Positions 6,295 to 7,846 of a DNA stretch of 7,846 nucleotides are shown here, piece after piece. Position 1 is the stretch's first letter. The number at the start of each line of letters is the position of its first letter. The DNA is from an uncultured Rikenellaceae bacterium (GTDB lineage: Bacteria > Bacteroidota > Bacteroidia > Bacteroidales > Rikenellaceae), in contig CAMTOL010000092.1 of NCBI GenBank assembly GCA_947074135.1, forward strand, positions 1 through 7,846, read 5' to 3'. Below the pieces are notes generated by a model, which worked only from the letters and a program-made list of their open reading frames with translations, was not told the origin of the DNA and did not search any database. The position numbers and the translations under genes were made by a program.

Positions 6295-7797
6295 TTATTT
6301 AAACAGTGAGGTTACCATTGCTGCCATCGAAACAATCGAAGTAGAGATACTAATCCAAGCCTGAGTATTCATAGGTTCTCTATACTGTTTATAAGGCACC
6401 ACGATTTTACAACCCGGCTCAACCTTAGCATTTCGGCTTCCATAAGTAGCAATATTACCATTCATATAGATAATAAATGGTCTGCGTTTTGCCATATCGC
6501 TATAATCACCTGCTCCCCTAATGTAATCTCTAATACTAAACCTAGCATCATAAGTCATTGAGGTTGGGTAATACACTGCACCACTAATACTGACAGTATT
6601 ATCAAAAGTAGGTATTCTTAGCACATCTCCTTCTCGCATAGTAATATTTGCAATACTTTGAGGATCTGCAAGTGCTGCGGTCAAATCAATACCAATAGGA
6701 TAGTAATCTCCAATCTTCAAGATATCTTCCTCTAAATTGATTGTTTCAGAGCCTTGATTCTCTCTATTTGCAACTTTAGCTAACTTGTTAACCGACCTTA
6801 TGCGCTGCAAATCTTCAACAGTAACCTTTCTCTGCAAGTTAGCTCCTTTAGCATAAGCTTCAGGTGTTATTCCACCTGCAGCATTTACTAGGTCTGAGAG
6901 TCTGTAATTTGCATTACTAATAGTATATTCGCCCTCAAAGTTAACCTCACCTCTAATAAAAAGATTCAACTGCTCTTGATATCCAGGAGAACGACGAACA
7001 AAAACCACATCATAAGGCATTAACTCAAAAGAGTTAATCTCCTCTGTAAGTTCTAAGTTCTCTGGAATTGTAAACGAGAACAACTCTGCTCTTTGATCTG
7101 ACACAACAATTGCATTAGCATCTTTTACACGACGTGCAACTTCAATTCTAGCGAGAGAGGCTGAATGTTTAAGACCTTTTGACATTATAATCAAATCTTG
7201 AATTGTCATACCCTTACCATATCTAAAAATAGAATCAGGAATATTAACCTCACCTTTGATAGTAACAGTTTCACTCTCTTTTAGGTCATTGATAGAGGAT
7301 ACAAAAATTTTATCATCTTTTTGCAATGTTACATCTGGATTTTGTCCCATCAATATTCTAGAGATATTAATTGGAATAACCTCAAGACTTTTATCTAATC
7401 GCGTTCTAATAATTTGAGCACGACCAGCAAAAGCGTTATCGGTAAGTCCTTCGGCAATAGCCACAAGATCTTTTACAGTCTTTATTTTATCAGATAATTC
7501 GTAGTTACCTGGCTTCCATACTGCTCCTTCAATTGCAACTCTATTTGCATAAGTCTTCAAGATTTCCCCTACAAATACAGAGTCCCTATCATTGATTAGG
7601 AAACTAGGAAATTCCGAAATATCTATTGTATATTGTTGGTATTGCTTTCCCCCCGAACGTCGAGAAAGAGATATATTTTGAGTATAAGCATCGCCAGTGA
7701 ACCCTCCTGCAATATCGACAAGCGTTTCTAGGCTATTATCACGTTTTAACTCATAACTCATAGGTCGTTTAACTTTACCCTCAATAACGACAATATT
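6295..7797 (-). CDS. SLBB-repeat polysaccharide export protein, 5' end missing
   Basis: This is the C-terminal 500 residues of a Wza-like outer-membrane or periplasmic export protein for capsule or exopolysaccharide. At least five SLBB-type units are visible, each opening with a pattern like IxGxVxxPxxY: VVIEGKVKRPMSY, RVAIEGAVWKPGNY, TVTIKGEVNIPDS, LFIRGEVNFEGEY and VSISGAVYYPTSM, beginning near residues 3, 86, 178, 279 and 402 of the genuine part. The protein ends with a hydrophobic stretch (AWISISTSIVSMAAMVTSLFK), probably a membrane-spanning tail. Related Bacteroidales proteins are usually around 800 residues, so the signal peptide and the Poly_export domain are probably missing. The frame stays open to 7812, but bases beyond 7797 are sequencing adapter, so an apparent GTG start with residues MLFRS is false. 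It precedes waaA in the same operon, which suggests linked control of surface glycans. Confidence 0.93.
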   Translation of the reverse strand, partial: NIVVIEGKVKRPMSYELKRDNSLETLVDIAGGFTGDAYTQNISLSRRSGGKQYQQYTIDISEFPSFLINDRDSVFVGEILKTYANRVAIEGAVWKPGNYELSDKIKTVKDLVAIAEGLTDNAFAGRAQIIRTRLDKSLEVIPINISRILMGQNPDVTLQKDDKIFVSSINDLKESETVTIKGEVNIPDSIFRYGKGMTIQDLIIMSKGLKHSASLARIEVARRVKDANAIVVSDQRAELFSFTIPENLELTEEINSFELMPYDVVFVRRSPGYQEQLNLFIRGEVNFEGEYTISNANYRLSDLVNAAGGITPEAYAKGANLQRKVTVEDLQRIRSVNKLAKVANRENQGSETINLEEDILKIGDYYPIGIDLTAALADPQSIANITMREGDVLRIPTFDNTVSISGAVYYPTSMTYDARFSIRDYIRGAGDYSDMAKRRPFIIYMNGNIATYGSRNAKVEPGCKIVVPYKQYREPMNTQAWISISTSIVSMAAMVTSLFK

Positions 7798-7846
7798 AGA
7801 TCGGAAGAGCACACGTCTGAACTCCAGTCACATTCAGAAATCTCGT
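7798..7846 (+). other. Illumina TruSeq adapter and index, not genomic
   Basis: Bases 7798-7831 match, without a mismatch, the TruSeq read adapter that begins AGATCGGAAGAGC and ends CTCCAGTCAC. The next eight bases (7832-7839, ATTCAGAA) sit where the i7 index belongs and match the index I know as D705. The last seven (7840-7846, ATCTCGT) are the start of the P7 flow-cell sequence. The order adapter, index, P7 start is exactly that of read-through from a short insert. Base 7798 could be the last insert base or the A added in library preparation. Confidence 0.98.

Overview
The window looks like the end of a metagenome or draft-genome contig from a member of the Bacteroidota, most likely order Bacteroidales. 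The evidence is a single-chain SecDF of about 990 residues with the Bacteroidales-type acidic insert, a DUF4834-like small membrane protein ending in GEYVDFEEE, a Bacteroidota-style SPOR-like domain, a KDO transferase with the KYEYW and GDTRFDR variants, and a good match to the Bacteroidota promoter (TTTG, 19 nt, TAnnTTTG) before secDF. The DNA is AT-rich. No tRNA, rRNA, CRISPR array, transposase or phage gene was seen. The genus cannot be fixed from the sequence.

Layout. The left part (1-1089) is read rightward. It holds the 3' part of a gene for a coiled-coil/SPOR-like protein, open at the window edge, then a strong intrinsic terminator, then a small unrecognised three-helix membrane protein. 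From 1206 to the right end everything is on the minus strand. In transcription order this is an SLBB-repeat polysaccharide export protein (5' end missing), waaA (KDO transferase) 21 nt downstream, a 256-nt gap with a promoter, secDF, a 330-nt gap rich in hairpins, and a DUF4834-like gene. The two gene sets converge on a shared hairpin at 1090-1122.

How the genes fit together. All recognisable products act at the cell envelope. The SLBB protein (capsule/exopolysaccharide export) and WaaA (KDO attachment to lipid A) probably form one transcript for surface glycan assembly. SecDF drives the late steps of protein export. The SPOR-like protein probably touches peptidoglycan or the periplasm. DUF4834 has no known function.

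Two points matter most. First, bases 7798-7846 are not biological: they are Illumina TruSeq read-2 adapter plus an 8-base index, and they create a false start (residues MLFRS) for the SLBB gene. Second, the secDF-DUF4834 gap holds five consecutive hairpins (1565-1807). All four of their A-C mismatches on the + strand become G-U pairs on the minus strand, which suggests a structured RNA made in the secDF direction. No defence system or other new protein system was found.
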